Assembly (NCBI GenBank): GCA_913031595.1
Contig: CAJWCP010000011.1
Location: forward strand, 1-46,862
Length of the DNA stretch: 46,862 nt
From: an uncultured Flavobacteriales bacterium
GTDB taxonomy: Bacteria; Bacteroidota; Bacteroidia; Flavobacteriales; BACL11
Direction of reading: 5' to 3'
The notes under the pieces were generated by a model that had not been told where the DNA came from, did not search any database, and saw only the letters and a list, made by a program, of their open reading frames with translations. Of the stretch, positions 9,080 to 18,446 are shown piece after piece; position 1 is the first letter of the stretch; every line of letters begins with the position of its first letter. Made by a program: the position numbers and the translations under genes.

Positions 9080-11961
9080 AAAAATATATACCAATATTAT
9101 TCTTCCTTCTAAGTATAAATATATCAGCCCAAAGTTATTTCCAACAAGAAGTAAATCATACTATTGATGTTGAATTAGATGATGAAAGACATACTTTAGA
9201 AGGAGTCTCATATATAGAATATACAAATAATTCTGATACCGACTTAGGATTCATATGGTTTCATCTCTGGCCAAATGCTTATAAAAATAACTCTACTGCT
9301 CTATGTAAGCAAAAAATTGAAAATGGAAGCACTGCACTCTTTTATGCAAAAGAATCAGAAAGAGGATACATAAGTGACTTAGATTTTAAGGTCAATGGTA
9401 AAATGGTAAGATGGGATTATCATCCTGAACATATTGACATATGTAAATTAATTTTAAACAAACCTGTAAAAGCAGGAGAAACAGTATATATATCTACACC
9501 TTTCACTGTAAAGATTCCAGATGCAAAATTTTCTAGATTAGGGCATATTGGTCAATCATACATGATAACACAATGGTATCCAAAACCAGCTGTATATGAT
9601 AAAGATGGCTGGCATCCTATGCCATATCTAGATCAAGGAGAGTTCTACTCAGAATTCGGAAGCTTTGATGTAAGCATTACCCTGCCAAGCAACTATACTG
9701 TTGGAGCTACTGGAGACCTACAGAATCAAGAAGAAATTAATCGTTTAAATAAAATTGCAAGTAGGACTGATACTATAAAGCAGTTCTCAAATGATTTAAG
9801 TTTTCCAGAATCTGAATTAACAAAAAAAACCTTACGATATATCCAAAATAATGTGCATGATTTTGGGTGGTTTGCAGATAAACGTTACCACGTACTCAAA
9901 GGAGAAGTTGAACTGCCTCACTCAAAAGAAAAGGTGACATTATGGACCATGTTCACAAATAATGAAGCTAACTTGTGGAAAAATTCTATTGAATACATGC
10001 ATGATGCTGTATATTATTATTCTTTATGGAACGGTGATTATCCTTATCAACACTGTACCGCTGTAGATGGAACAATAAGTGCGGGAGGAGGAATGGAATA
10101 CCCTAATGTAACAGTTATTGGAGAGAGTGGAAATGCATATTTCTTAGAAGAAGTTATTATGCATGAAGTTGGTCACAACTGGTTTTATGGAATGCTAGGA
10201 AGTAATGAAAGGTTACATCCCTGGATGGATGAAGGATTAAACTCTCATAATGAGCTCAGATATATGAGAAATAAATATCCAGAATATAATATGCTATTAG
10301 AGCAAATTCCTTCATTAATAACCAAAGTATTTAACTTAGAAAAATATAATAATAAACAGACAACAGGTGAATTAACCTATCTTATAAATGCATGGACAGC
10401 TAAAGACCAACCCATTGAATTAACCTCTGAGGAATATACTCCTATGAATTATTTTGGTATAGTGTATTCTAAAACTGCTGTTGTCTTTGACTATCTAATG
10501 GCCTATTTAGGAGAAGAGGTGTATGATAAATGCATGAAGACATACTTTGAAAGATGGAAATACAAACACCCCCAGCCAAAAGATCTAAGAGCTGTATTTG
10601 AAGAAGTAACAGAAAAAGATCTTTCTTGGTTCTTTGACGATATGATTAATACTACTAAAACATTAGACTATAAAATTATTAGCGCTAAAAAAGATATTAA
10701 AAATCTATTCATAACAATCGAAAACACAGGAGAAATCAATGGCCCTGTGGTTATTAGCGGTGTAAAAAATGGTGAAAGCATGCATCCTTTATGGATTGAT
10801 GGATTTGAAGGTAGAAAAGTATGTCGTTATTTTAATGGAGATTATGATCATATCCGTATTGACTATTATGGAGATATGACAGAAATCAATAGAAAAAATA
10901 ATATAATGCGTACAAAAGGAATTCTTAAAAAAATAGAACCAATAAAACTACAATTTATTGGATCTTTATATGATCCTGAAAAAACTCAAATCTTTTTTAG
11001 TCCTGCTATAAATTACAATATTTATGATAAATCTTCATTTGGGTTAAGTATTTATAATAAATTTCTACCTAAAAGTGGGCTTTCATATAAGGTTACACCT
11101 ATGTATAGTTCTGGAAATAAAGAAATAATAGGTAATGCAAATATTCATTACAGTAAATTTAATCATAAGAAAAAAATCTATAATTATAGAATAGGCTTAG
11201 ACATAAAGAAAGCTGCTTATGAGAATAACAAGAGTTATATTCGCCTTGAGCCAGCAATTAATATAAGGTTAAAAAAACCTTCTATGAGAAGTAAAATTGA
11301 TAATTATTTGTCACTATCATATATACATTTAATGAAAGACACATATTTTTTATGGGAAGAAGATAATATCAATTTTATTAAAGGAAGCTATACTTTTTCA
11401 AACTCTAGGACAATAAGTCCTTATTCTATTCATCTAAAAGTAGAGCAATCATCTAATTATAAAAAAGGTCATCTTATCCTAAACTATAATCATCATCTTA
11501 ATAAAAAGAAAAGATTAATAGTAAGAGGATATTGTGGGCTCGTAGATACAGAAGATGAAAAATATAATTTACAAATGAGTTCCTGGAATGGAGCAAATGA
11601 CTATATGTTTGAAGAAAAAACACTAACTAGAGATGAAGAAAATACACCATATAGCCAACAATTATTTATAAGAGAAGGAGGTTTAAAACATAATACTAAT
11701 GATTCACTGAACTCTAATTATATGTTAGCATCGATAAGTGCAGAGTATAATATTGCACGACAATTATTAATTTATGCTGAAGCTGGAAGTAATGGAGACT
11801 ATCATGCATATGGTGCTGGCCTAAGAATTCCTTTGTTTAACATACTAAACATATACCTCCCAATATATACAGAAAATGGCATGATAGAGTTTAACGATTC
11901 ATATAAAGAGAAAATAAGATTTAATTTTAATTTAGAAATTGATCTAACAGGAGTCTTTTAA
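9076..11961 (+). CDS. Secreted M1-family metallopeptidase with a C-terminal beta-rich, barrel-like domain
   Basis: 961 aa; signal peptide; 'GGGMEYPNVTVI'; zinc motif 'HEVGHNWFYGMLGSNERLHPWMDEGLN'. About 340 C-terminal residues form alternating short strands ending in Phe. Confidence 0.9.
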   Translation: MKKYIPILFFLLSINISAQSYFQQEVNHTIDVELDDERHTLEGVSYIEYTNNSDTDLGFIWFHLWPNAYKNNSTALCKQKIENGSTALFYAKESERGYISDLDFKVNGKMVRWDYHPEHIDICKLILNKPVKAGETVYISTPFTVKIPDAKFSRLGHIGQSYMITQWYPKPAVYDKDGWHPMPYLDQGEFYSEFGSFDVSITLPSNYTVGATGDLQNQEEINRLNKIASRTDTIKQFSNDLSFPESELTKKTLRYIQNNVHDFGWFADKRYHVLKGEVELPHSKEKVTLWTMFTNNEANLWKNSIEYMHDAVYYYSLWNGDYPYQHCTAVDGTISAGGGMEYPNVTVIGESGNAYFLEEVIMHEVGHNWFYGMLGSNERLHPWMDEGLNSHNELRYMRNKYPEYNMLLEQIPSLITKVFNLEKYNNKQTTGELTYLINAWTAKDQPIELTSEEYTPMNYFGIVYSKTAVVFDYLMAYLGEEVYDKCMKTYFERWKYKHPQPKDLRAVFEEVTEKDLSWFFDDMINTTKTLDYKIISAKKDIKNLFITIENTGEINGPVVISGVKNGESMHPLWIDGFEGRKVCRYFNGDYDHIRIDYYGDMTEINRKNNIMRTKGILKKIEPIKLQFIGSLYDPEKTQIFFSPAINYNIYDKSSFGLSIYNKFLPKSGLSYKVTPMYSSGNKEIIGNANIHYSKFNHKKKIYNYRIGLDIKKAAYENNKSYIRLEPAINIRLKKPSMRSKIDNYLSLSYIHLMKDTYFLWEEDNINFIKGSYTFSNSRTISPYSIHLKVEQSSNYKKGHLILNYNHHLNKKKRLIVRGYCGLVDTEDEKYNLQMSSWNGANDYMFEEKTLTRDEENTPYSQQLFIREGGLKHNTNDSLNSNYMLASISAEYNIARQLLIYAEAGSNGDYHAYGAGLRIPLFNILNIYLPIYTENGMIEFNDSYKEKIRFNFNLEIDLTGVF

Positions 11962-11970
11962 TAAAGAAGA

Positions 11971-12861
11971 TTAAAAATATAATAAGATAGCAATTAAAGA
12001 ACTAATTGATATTGCTAACCATAATAGAAGTCCATGTAAGAAAGGTCTAAATCCAATGGCTCTTAGATTATTAAACGAAAGATTTGTACCTATTAAGAAA
12101 AGACTTATCTGCAATCCTTTTTTACCTGCTAACTTAATAAATGAAAAGCCATTAAACTCAGGAAAATTTGAATTTAAAAACATAGCAAGTAAGAAAAATA
12201 CAATAAAATAAGGGATAGATAAATTTTTATTTCCTTCCTTATATAGAAACGCTCCAAGAAAAACTAAAGGAACAATAAATATAACTTTTGAGAGCTTAAT
12301 GATTGTGGCTACTTTTTCTGATATATCTTGATTAAAAAATTGATCAAAATCAATTGCAGCTCCTATAGCAGACGCTGTATCATGAATAGACAATCCAGCC
12401 CATAGACCAAACTGCTCTTGTGTTAATTTTAGATAATTCCCTATCATAGGAAAAAATAATAAACTAGAAGCACTAAGAATAAATACAGTTCCTAATGCAA
12501 TAGATAATTGCTTTTCATTTGCTCTTATTGAAGATGCGATAGCTGCAATAGCACTTGCTCCACAAATAGATGTTCCTGATGTAATTAAATCAGCTGTTCT
12601 TCTTTCTACTTTTAATATTTTTCCAATAATAAATCCTAAAAGCAATGCAATAAGGATAAATATTACAACAAAATAAAAAGAAGAAACAGAAAGCTCTGAA
12701 ATTGCAGTAATTGGATAGCCAAATCCAATAGCAACAACAGAGATTTTTAATAATTGCTTTGTTAAGTTACTAGTTCTTCCTTCATAAGGATTACCTAAGA
12801 GCACTGCTAATCCAATCCCAAGTGCAAGAGCAACCCATGATGAAATCCAGCTCAAAAACAC
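11971..12861 (-). CDS. YeiH-family putative sulfate exporter; GTG start at 12861 is minimal and the N-terminus is probably longer
   Basis: 296 aa polytopic; 'GFGYPI', 'TSGTSICGASAIAAIASSI', 'LSIHDTASAIGAAI', 'GLQISLFLIGTNLS'. Confidence 0.87.
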   Translation of the reverse strand: MFLSWISSWVALALGIGLAVLLGNPYEGRTSNLTKQLLKISVVAIGFGYPITAISELSVSSFYFVVIFILIALLLGFIIGKILKVERRTADLITSGTSICGASAIAAIASSIRANEKQLSIALGTVFILSASSLLFFPMIGNYLKLTQEQFGLWAGLSIHDTASAIGAAIDFDQFFNQDISEKVATIIKLSKVIFIVPLVFLGAFLYKEGNKNLSIPYFIVFFLLAMFLNSNFPEFNGFSFIKLAGKKGLQISLFLIGTNLSFNNLRAIGFRPFLHGLLLWLAISISSLIAILLYF

Positions 12862-12951
12862 AAATGAAGAAGATAATGCAATTAAAATGATTATCGAAAA
12901 AAAGAATATTTTATTTAAAAAATTAATAGCTAGTCTTGTTCTTTTAAATCA

Positions 12952-12959
12952 CAAAATTA
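12952..12959 (-). promoter_or_regulatory. -7 box TAATTTTG upstream of the YeiH-family gene
   Basis: Plus strand caaaatta; exact TAnnTTTG on the minus strand. Confidence 0.5.
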
Positions 12960-13001
12960 ATAAAAATTAAAACCCCTAAAATAATTCTTCTCATATTAAG
13001 T

Positions 13002-14402
13002 TTATAGAAAAATCTTGCCTGGATTCAAAATCTCATTAGGATCAAATAATTTCTTAATCCCTTTCTGCAAATCAATACTTTTCTTAGAAAAAACTATGTC
13101 CATATATTTTTTCTGGACAAATCCAATACCATGTTCTCCACTTAAGGTTCCTCCAAGTTTTTTAGTCAGATAAAAGATCTCACGAATGCCATCATCGAGT
13201 TTAACTTTCCAATCCTCATCACTCATTTCTCCTTTGATTATATTAATATGTAAATTACCATCACCCGCATGTCCATAGCAAACTGATTGAAAACCATATT
13301 TAACTCCAATTTGCTTAACACCTTTTAATAGCTTTGCTAATTCTGCACGAGGAACAACAGTATCTTCTTCTTTATAAATTGAATTAGCCTTAACTGATTC
13401 TGAAATAGATCTACGTAACTTCCACAACTTACGTTTTTCACTTTCACTGTCAGCTAATAAAATTTCTCCACAATCAAATTTTTGCATAACATTTGCTATA
13501 TCCTCGCAATCTTTATACAATTGCTGAATATTATCCCCATCAACTTCAACTAATAAATGTGCCTTAACATTATCAGCTATGCTCATGTCAATGTCTGTAT
13601 ATCTTATAGTCCATAAAATTGCATCACGTTCAATAAATTCCAATGCAGAAGGAGTAATACCTTCTCTAAACACTGCTGAAACCGCTTGACATGCTTTCTC
13701 TACTGAATTAAAAGGAATAAGTAAAGTAATATCTTTTGTTGGAAATGGAATTAAACGAAATACTATTTTAGTGATAACACCTAATGTTCCTTCACTACCT
13801 ACCATCAATGAAGTGAGATCGTAACCTGTAGCATTTTTCAATACATTAGAACCTGTCCATATAATTTCACCTGTTGGTAAAACAACTTCTAAATTCAACA
13901 CATAATTCTTAGTCACTCCATATTTCAATGCTTTTGGTCCACCAGCATTTTCTGCAATATTTCCTCCTAAAAAACAACTTCCTTTACTTGCAGGGTCTGG
14001 AGGATAGAAAAGCCCCTCTTCTTCTACAGCCTCTTTAAATATTTGATTAATAACAGCTGGCTCAACTGTAGCCTGTAGATTTCTTTTATCTATTTCTATT
14101 ATAGAATCAAAACGCTCAATACTTAAAGATACTCCTTTAAAAACAGGAAGAGATCCTCCACTTAACCCTGTACGCGCACCACAGGGAGTAACAGGTATTT
14201 TCTTTTCATTACAATAGATCAGTATCTTAGATATATCTATAGCACTTCTTGGCTTCAGAATAACTTCTGGAGGGAAAGAAAGATCCTCTGTCTCATCATG
14301 ACCATATCCCTTTAGCTCTTCTAAATCAGTTACAACATATTTTTTACCTAATACTTCTTCAAAGAATGAGATATCATCAATATGTATTTTCTTGTATTCC
14401 AC
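13002..14402 (-). CDS. FAD-binding oxidase, GlcD/D-lactate dehydrogenase-like; start probably GTG 14402 rather than TTG 14435
   Basis: 'GYGHDETEDLSFPPEVILKPRSAIDIS', 'PCGARTGLSGGSLPV', 'GGNIAENAGGPKALKYGVTKNYVLNLEVVLPTG', 'YGHAGDGNLHINI', 'SGEHGIGFVQKKYM'. Confidence 0.93.
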   Translation of the reverse strand: MEYKKIHIDDISFFEEVLGKKYVVTDLEELKGYGHDETEDLSFPPEVILKPRSAIDISKILIYCNEKKIPVTPCGARTGLSGGSLPVFKGVSLSIERFDSIIEIDKRNLQATVEPAVINQIFKEAVEEEGLFYPPDPASKGSCFLGGNIAENAGGPKALKYGVTKNYVLNLEVVLPTGEIIWTGSNVLKNATGYDLTSLMVGSEGTLGVITKIVFRLIPFPTKDITLLIPFNSVEKACQAVSAVFREGITPSALEFIERDAILWTIRYTDIDMSIADNVKAHLLVEVDGDNIQQLYKDCEDIANVMQKFDCGEILLADSESEKRKLWKLRRSISESVKANSIYKEEDTVVPRAELAKLLKGVKQIGVKYGFQSVCYGHAGDGNLHINIIKGEMSDEDWKVKLDDGIREIFYLTKKLGGTLSGEHGIGFVQKKYMDIVFSKKSIDLQKGIKKLFDPNEILNPGKIFL

Positions 14403-14407
14403 CTGCA

Positions 14408-14435
14408 CAAATTTAATTAAATTCGCAACTTGCAA
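14408..14435 (-). promoter_or_regulatory. Promoter TTG-N17-TAAATTTG for the FAD oxidase gene
   Basis: Minus strand TTG at 14435-14433, 17-nt spacer, TAAATTTG at 14415-14408; fits the Bacteroidetes -33/-7 consensus. Confidence 0.65.
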
Positions 14436-14455
14436 TTACAGAAACCAAAGTCAAA

Positions 14456-16609
14456 ATGAAAAAGATATTAATAATTATTCTTAGTCTACTTATAGCTATT
14501 CCAATGTTTTGTCAAAAACAAGATATTACATTGGATGATCTATGGAAGAATTATAATTTCTATCCAAAAAGTTTTAGCTCTCTCAATTCAATGAATGATG
14601 GAGAACATTATGTGAGAATGATTTCAAGTGAAGATCAACAGAAGATTATTAAATATCAATTCAAAAATGGAAAACAAGTAAAAGTGCTTTTTAAGAGCAA
14701 AGATTTTGAAATTCCTAAAATAATAAGTTATAAATTTAGTGATAATGAAAAACAAATATTACTCGCCACTAAAACTGAAAATATTTATAGATACTCAAAA
14801 AGATCTATTTATTATGTATATGATATAACAACCAATAAAATTCAAAAACTAAATGATGAAAAAATAATGCATGCTACATTTTCTCCTGATGGTAAAAACA
14901 TCGCCTATGTATTAAATAATAATCTATATACCCAAAATATCAAAACTCAAAACATTACTCAAATAACAAATGACGGAAAAAAGAACCATATAATTAATGG
15001 AGCTTCAGACTGGGTATATGAGGAAGAGTTTGGATTAGTTAGAGCCTTTGAATGGTCACCAGATGGCAAGCATATTGCATACTATAAATTTGATGAAAGT
15101 AATGTGAAAGAATTCTCAATGGATCTTTTTAAAGCTAACCTTTACCCTACACAAGAAGTTTTTAAATATCCAAAGGCTGGAGAAGAAAATTCTGTGGTAA
15201 GAATTTACTCTTACAATCTAAAGAAGAATAAAAGCAACTTTATCTTCACTCAAAAAGACTATGAATATTATCCCAGAATTAAATGGACAAACAATCCAAA
15301 TATATTATGTATATATGGAATGAATCGCCATCAAAATAAACTAGATTTTATATTAGCTAACATAGAAAAAGAAAATACAAGAATTCTTTTTACTGAACAG
15401 GATCAATACTTTATTGACATACATGACAACCTTACATTCTTGCCTGACAATAATTTTATCTGGACTTCTGAAAAAAACGGATTTAATCATATCTATCTTA
15501 AAAACTTTGACGGATCTGAAGAACAAATAACAGAAGGAAATTGGGAAGTGACCGCCTTTGATGGTGTTGATAGTGATAATATGCAGATATACTACAGATC
15601 AACTGAAGAAGGGTCTATAAATCGCACTCTTTATGTTCAAAATTTAATAACCGGAGAAAAAAGAAAACTTAGCACACAATTAGGAAACAACTCTGTTAAA
15701 TTTAGCAAAAACCTTAAATATTATGTTAATATTTATTCAAATGCTAATACAGCACCTTATTATACATTACACAACTCGAACGGGAAAGAATTAAAGGTCT
15801 TAGAAGATAATAATGAATTCAATAAGGAAATAGAAAAATTCAATTTATCAAATAAAGAATTCTTGACAATTAAGACAGATGATGCAGAATTAAATGCTTG
15901 GATAATAAAACCATCAAATTTTGACTCTAATAAAAAATACCCTCTATACATGTTTGTATATGGAGGCCCCGGCTCTCAACAAGTAACTAATTCTTTTGGC
16001 TGGAATAACTATTATTGGCATCAAATGTTAGCCCAACAAGGATATGTTATCGCTTGTGTGGACAATAGAGGTACTGGAGGAAAAGGTGCTGAATTCAAAA
16101 AAATGACATATAAAGAACTAGGAAAGTATGAAACTATAGATCAAATTAATGCTGCAAAATATTTTGCATCACTTGAATATATAGATGAAAAAAGAATCGG
16201 TATCCAAGGATGGAGTTACGGTGGATATATGTCATCACTCTGTATTACTAAAGGCGCTGATATTTTTAGTCTTGCTGTTGCAATTGCTCCAGTTACAAAC
16301 TGGAGATATTATGATAATATTTATACTGAGAGATATATGCAAACTCCTCAAGAAAACCAAAGTGGATATGATGATAATTCTCCAATTAATCATGTTGAAA
16401 AATTAAAAGGACATTATTTACTAATTCATGGATCTGCTGATGATAATGTGCATGTGCAAAATACTTACGAGATGGTTTCAGCATTAGTAAAAGAAAATAA
16501 ACAATTTGAATTATTCATATATCCTGACAAAAATCATGGGATTTATGGAGGAAACACAAGATATCATTTGTATAAAAAAATTACTAACTTTATTTTAAAA
16601 AATTTATAA
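14456..16609 (+). CDS. S9 family (DPP4-like) exported dipeptidyl peptidase
   Basis: 717 aa; signal peptide; DPPIV N-terminal region 'SDWVYEEEFGLVRAFEWSPDGKHIAYYKFDE'; catalytic 'GWSYGGYMSSLCIT', 'HGSADDNVHVQNT', 'YPDKNHGI'. Confidence 0.94.
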   Translation: MKKILIIILSLLIAIPMFCQKQDITLDDLWKNYNFYPKSFSSLNSMNDGEHYVRMISSEDQQKIIKYQFKNGKQVKVLFKSKDFEIPKIISYKFSDNEKQILLATKTENIYRYSKRSIYYVYDITTNKIQKLNDEKIMHATFSPDGKNIAYVLNNNLYTQNIKTQNITQITNDGKKNHIINGASDWVYEEEFGLVRAFEWSPDGKHIAYYKFDESNVKEFSMDLFKANLYPTQEVFKYPKAGEENSVVRIYSYNLKKNKSNFIFTQKDYEYYPRIKWTNNPNILCIYGMNRHQNKLDFILANIEKENTRILFTEQDQYFIDIHDNLTFLPDNNFIWTSEKNGFNHIYLKNFDGSEEQITEGNWEVTAFDGVDSDNMQIYYRSTEEGSINRTLYVQNLITGEKRKLSTQLGNNSVKFSKNLKYYVNIYSNANTAPYYTLHNSNGKELKVLEDNNEFNKEIEKFNLSNKEFLTIKTDDAELNAWIIKPSNFDSNKKYPLYMFVYGGPGSQQVTNSFGWNNYYWHQMLAQQGYVIACVDNRGTGGKGAEFKKMTYKELGKYETIDQINAAKYFASLEYIDEKRIGIQGWSYGGYMSSLCITKGADIFSLAVAIAPVTNWRYYDNIYTERYMQTPQENQSGYDDNSPINHVEKLKGHYLLIHGSADDNVHVQNTYEMVSALVKENKQFELFIYPDKNHGIYGGNTRYHLYKKITNFILKNL

Positions 16610-16659
16610 AACAAATTTTAGTATTTTCGGCAATCAATTATCAATAAAAAACTAAAATC

Positions 16660-18432
16660 ATGAATCAAGAAAATCAACTGTTCGGCCATCCTAAAGGATT
16701 AATCTATCTATTCTTTGCAGAACTCTGGGAAAGATTCTCATATTATGGAATGAGAGCATTACTTACTCTTTATATGGTAAATGAATTTTTCTTGTATATA
16801 ACAGATGCATCAATAAGAGAAGAAATGTCAATTGGGATTTTTGCTGCGTATGGATCTTTAGTATATGCAACTCCTGTTATCGGAGGAATGATCGCAGATA
16901 AATTTATTGGATTTAAGAAATCTATTATGCTAGGGGGCATCTTAATGGCAATAGGACATTTTTTTATGGCCTTTTATTTTGATGCTGAAGACTACTCTAA
17001 TGGCATGTTTGGATTTCCTATAGAAGATGTAAATGGATTTTTCTTCTATAGTGCATTAGCCCTATTGATTGTAGGAAACGGCTTCTTTAAACCTAATATT
17101 TCAACTATGGTAGGGAGATTATACTCAGAAGGGGATGAAAGAAGAGATTCAGGTTTTACAATATTTTATATGGGAATTAACATAGGTGCATTTCTAGCTC
17201 CATTAGCATGCGGGTATTTAGGAATGAGTGAAAATTGGGGTTGGCACTATGGTTTTGGAGCAGCTGGAATAGGAATGTTAATAGGTCTACTTTTTTTCTG
17301 GAGAGGAATTACTGATGGAGTATTTGGAGAAAATGGTAATCAGCCTCAAGAATATAAAGAAAAAAAGATGTATGGTTTACGAACTGATTATTTCTTTTAT
17401 TTAGTTGCTCTTCTTCTTGTTCCTGTTTCTGCTTTATTAGTAAAATATAATGCTTTGGACACTATATCTTTACTAACTATCAATGAGTTTCATCTATTTG
17501 TATTATCAGCTATATTAATTTATGTAATTTCAACTAAAAATTATTTAAATGCTCTATATGCAATTATAGCTTATCTTTTACTTCCTAGAATTTTAATTTA
17601 TTTCACAGGAGTTCACTTACACACAGCATTACTAACATCATTAGGCCTAATAATTTTAGCAATGATTATTAGAAAAATGAAAGATTTATCAAAGATTGAA
17701 GTTTTTAGATTGATTACAGTACTAGTACTAACTTTATTTATTACTGTGTTCTGGTCATTCTTTGAACTTGCTGGTACTGCTATAACATTATTTGCTGAAA
17801 GAAACGTAAATCTAGTTTGGTTAAATGCATCTCAAACTAATGCAATTAATCCAGGATATATCATGTTCTTAGCTATTCCCTTCTCTTTAATGTGGGTAGC
17901 GTTAGCAAAAGCCCAAAAGAACCCTAGAACTCCTATTAAATTTGCTTTAGGAATATTACAATTAGGCCTAGGATTTCTTGTTTTTGCAATGAGTGCACAA
18001 TATATGGATGAGGTTGGAAAGACACCATTTATATTTCTAATGGTTGGATATTTTTTAATGACTACTGGAGAATTATTTATTTCCCCAATAGGTTTAAGTA
18101 AAGTTACAGAATTATCACCAAAAACGATGACTGCTTTTATGATGGGTGTTTATTTCCTATCCTCTTCTTATGCACATTATATTTCCAAATTTATTGCTAA
18201 TGCGACAATTAGTGGTTCGAATGATATCCCTGAACCAGGATTTATGACTACAATGATTGAAAAAGTAACTGGTTTTGTCGGTGCAACTACAAATTCATCT
18301 ATTGAAGGGGTTCAGACATTATTAAATTACACTTCTGTATTTACACAAGTAGGTGTTGTTGCAATAGGAATGGCAATACTTGCGTTTATATTATCTCCTA
18401 TTCTAAATAAATGGATGAATGGAGTTCATTAA
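16660..18432 (+). CDS. POT/PTR2-family proton-dependent oligopeptide transporter
   Basis: 590 aa; 'AELWERFSYYGMRALLTLYM', 'GNGFFKPNISTMVGRLY', 'FTIFYMGINIGAFLAPLACGYLG'. Confidence 0.95.
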   Translation: MNQENQLFGHPKGLIYLFFAELWERFSYYGMRALLTLYMVNEFFLYITDASIREEMSIGIFAAYGSLVYATPVIGGMIADKFIGFKKSIMLGGILMAIGHFFMAFYFDAEDYSNGMFGFPIEDVNGFFFYSALALLIVGNGFFKPNISTMVGRLYSEGDERRDSGFTIFYMGINIGAFLAPLACGYLGMSENWGWHYGFGAAGIGMLIGLLFFWRGITDGVFGENGNQPQEYKEKKMYGLRTDYFFYLVALLLVPVSALLVKYNALDTISLLTINEFHLFVLSAILIYVISTKNYLNALYAIIAYLLLPRILIYFTGVHLHTALLTSLGLIILAMIIRKMKDLSKIEVFRLITVLVLTLFITVFWSFFELAGTAITLFAERNVNLVWLNASQTNAINPGYIMFLAIPFSLMWVALAKAQKNPRTPIKFALGILQLGLGFLVFAMSAQYMDEVGKTPFIFLMVGYFLMTTGELFISPIGLSKVTELSPKTMTAFMMGVYFLSSSYAHYISKFIANATISGSNDIPEPGFMTTMIEKVTGFVGATTNSSIEGVQTLLNYTSVFTQVGVVAIGMAILAFILSPILNKWMNGVH

Positions 18433-18446
18433 AAAAAAACACACAC

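Noticed and set aside
16185-16406. Plus-strand 73-aa ORF inside the DPP4-like gene
   Set aside because: Out-of-frame shadow of a conserved catalytic region; composition looks non-coding.
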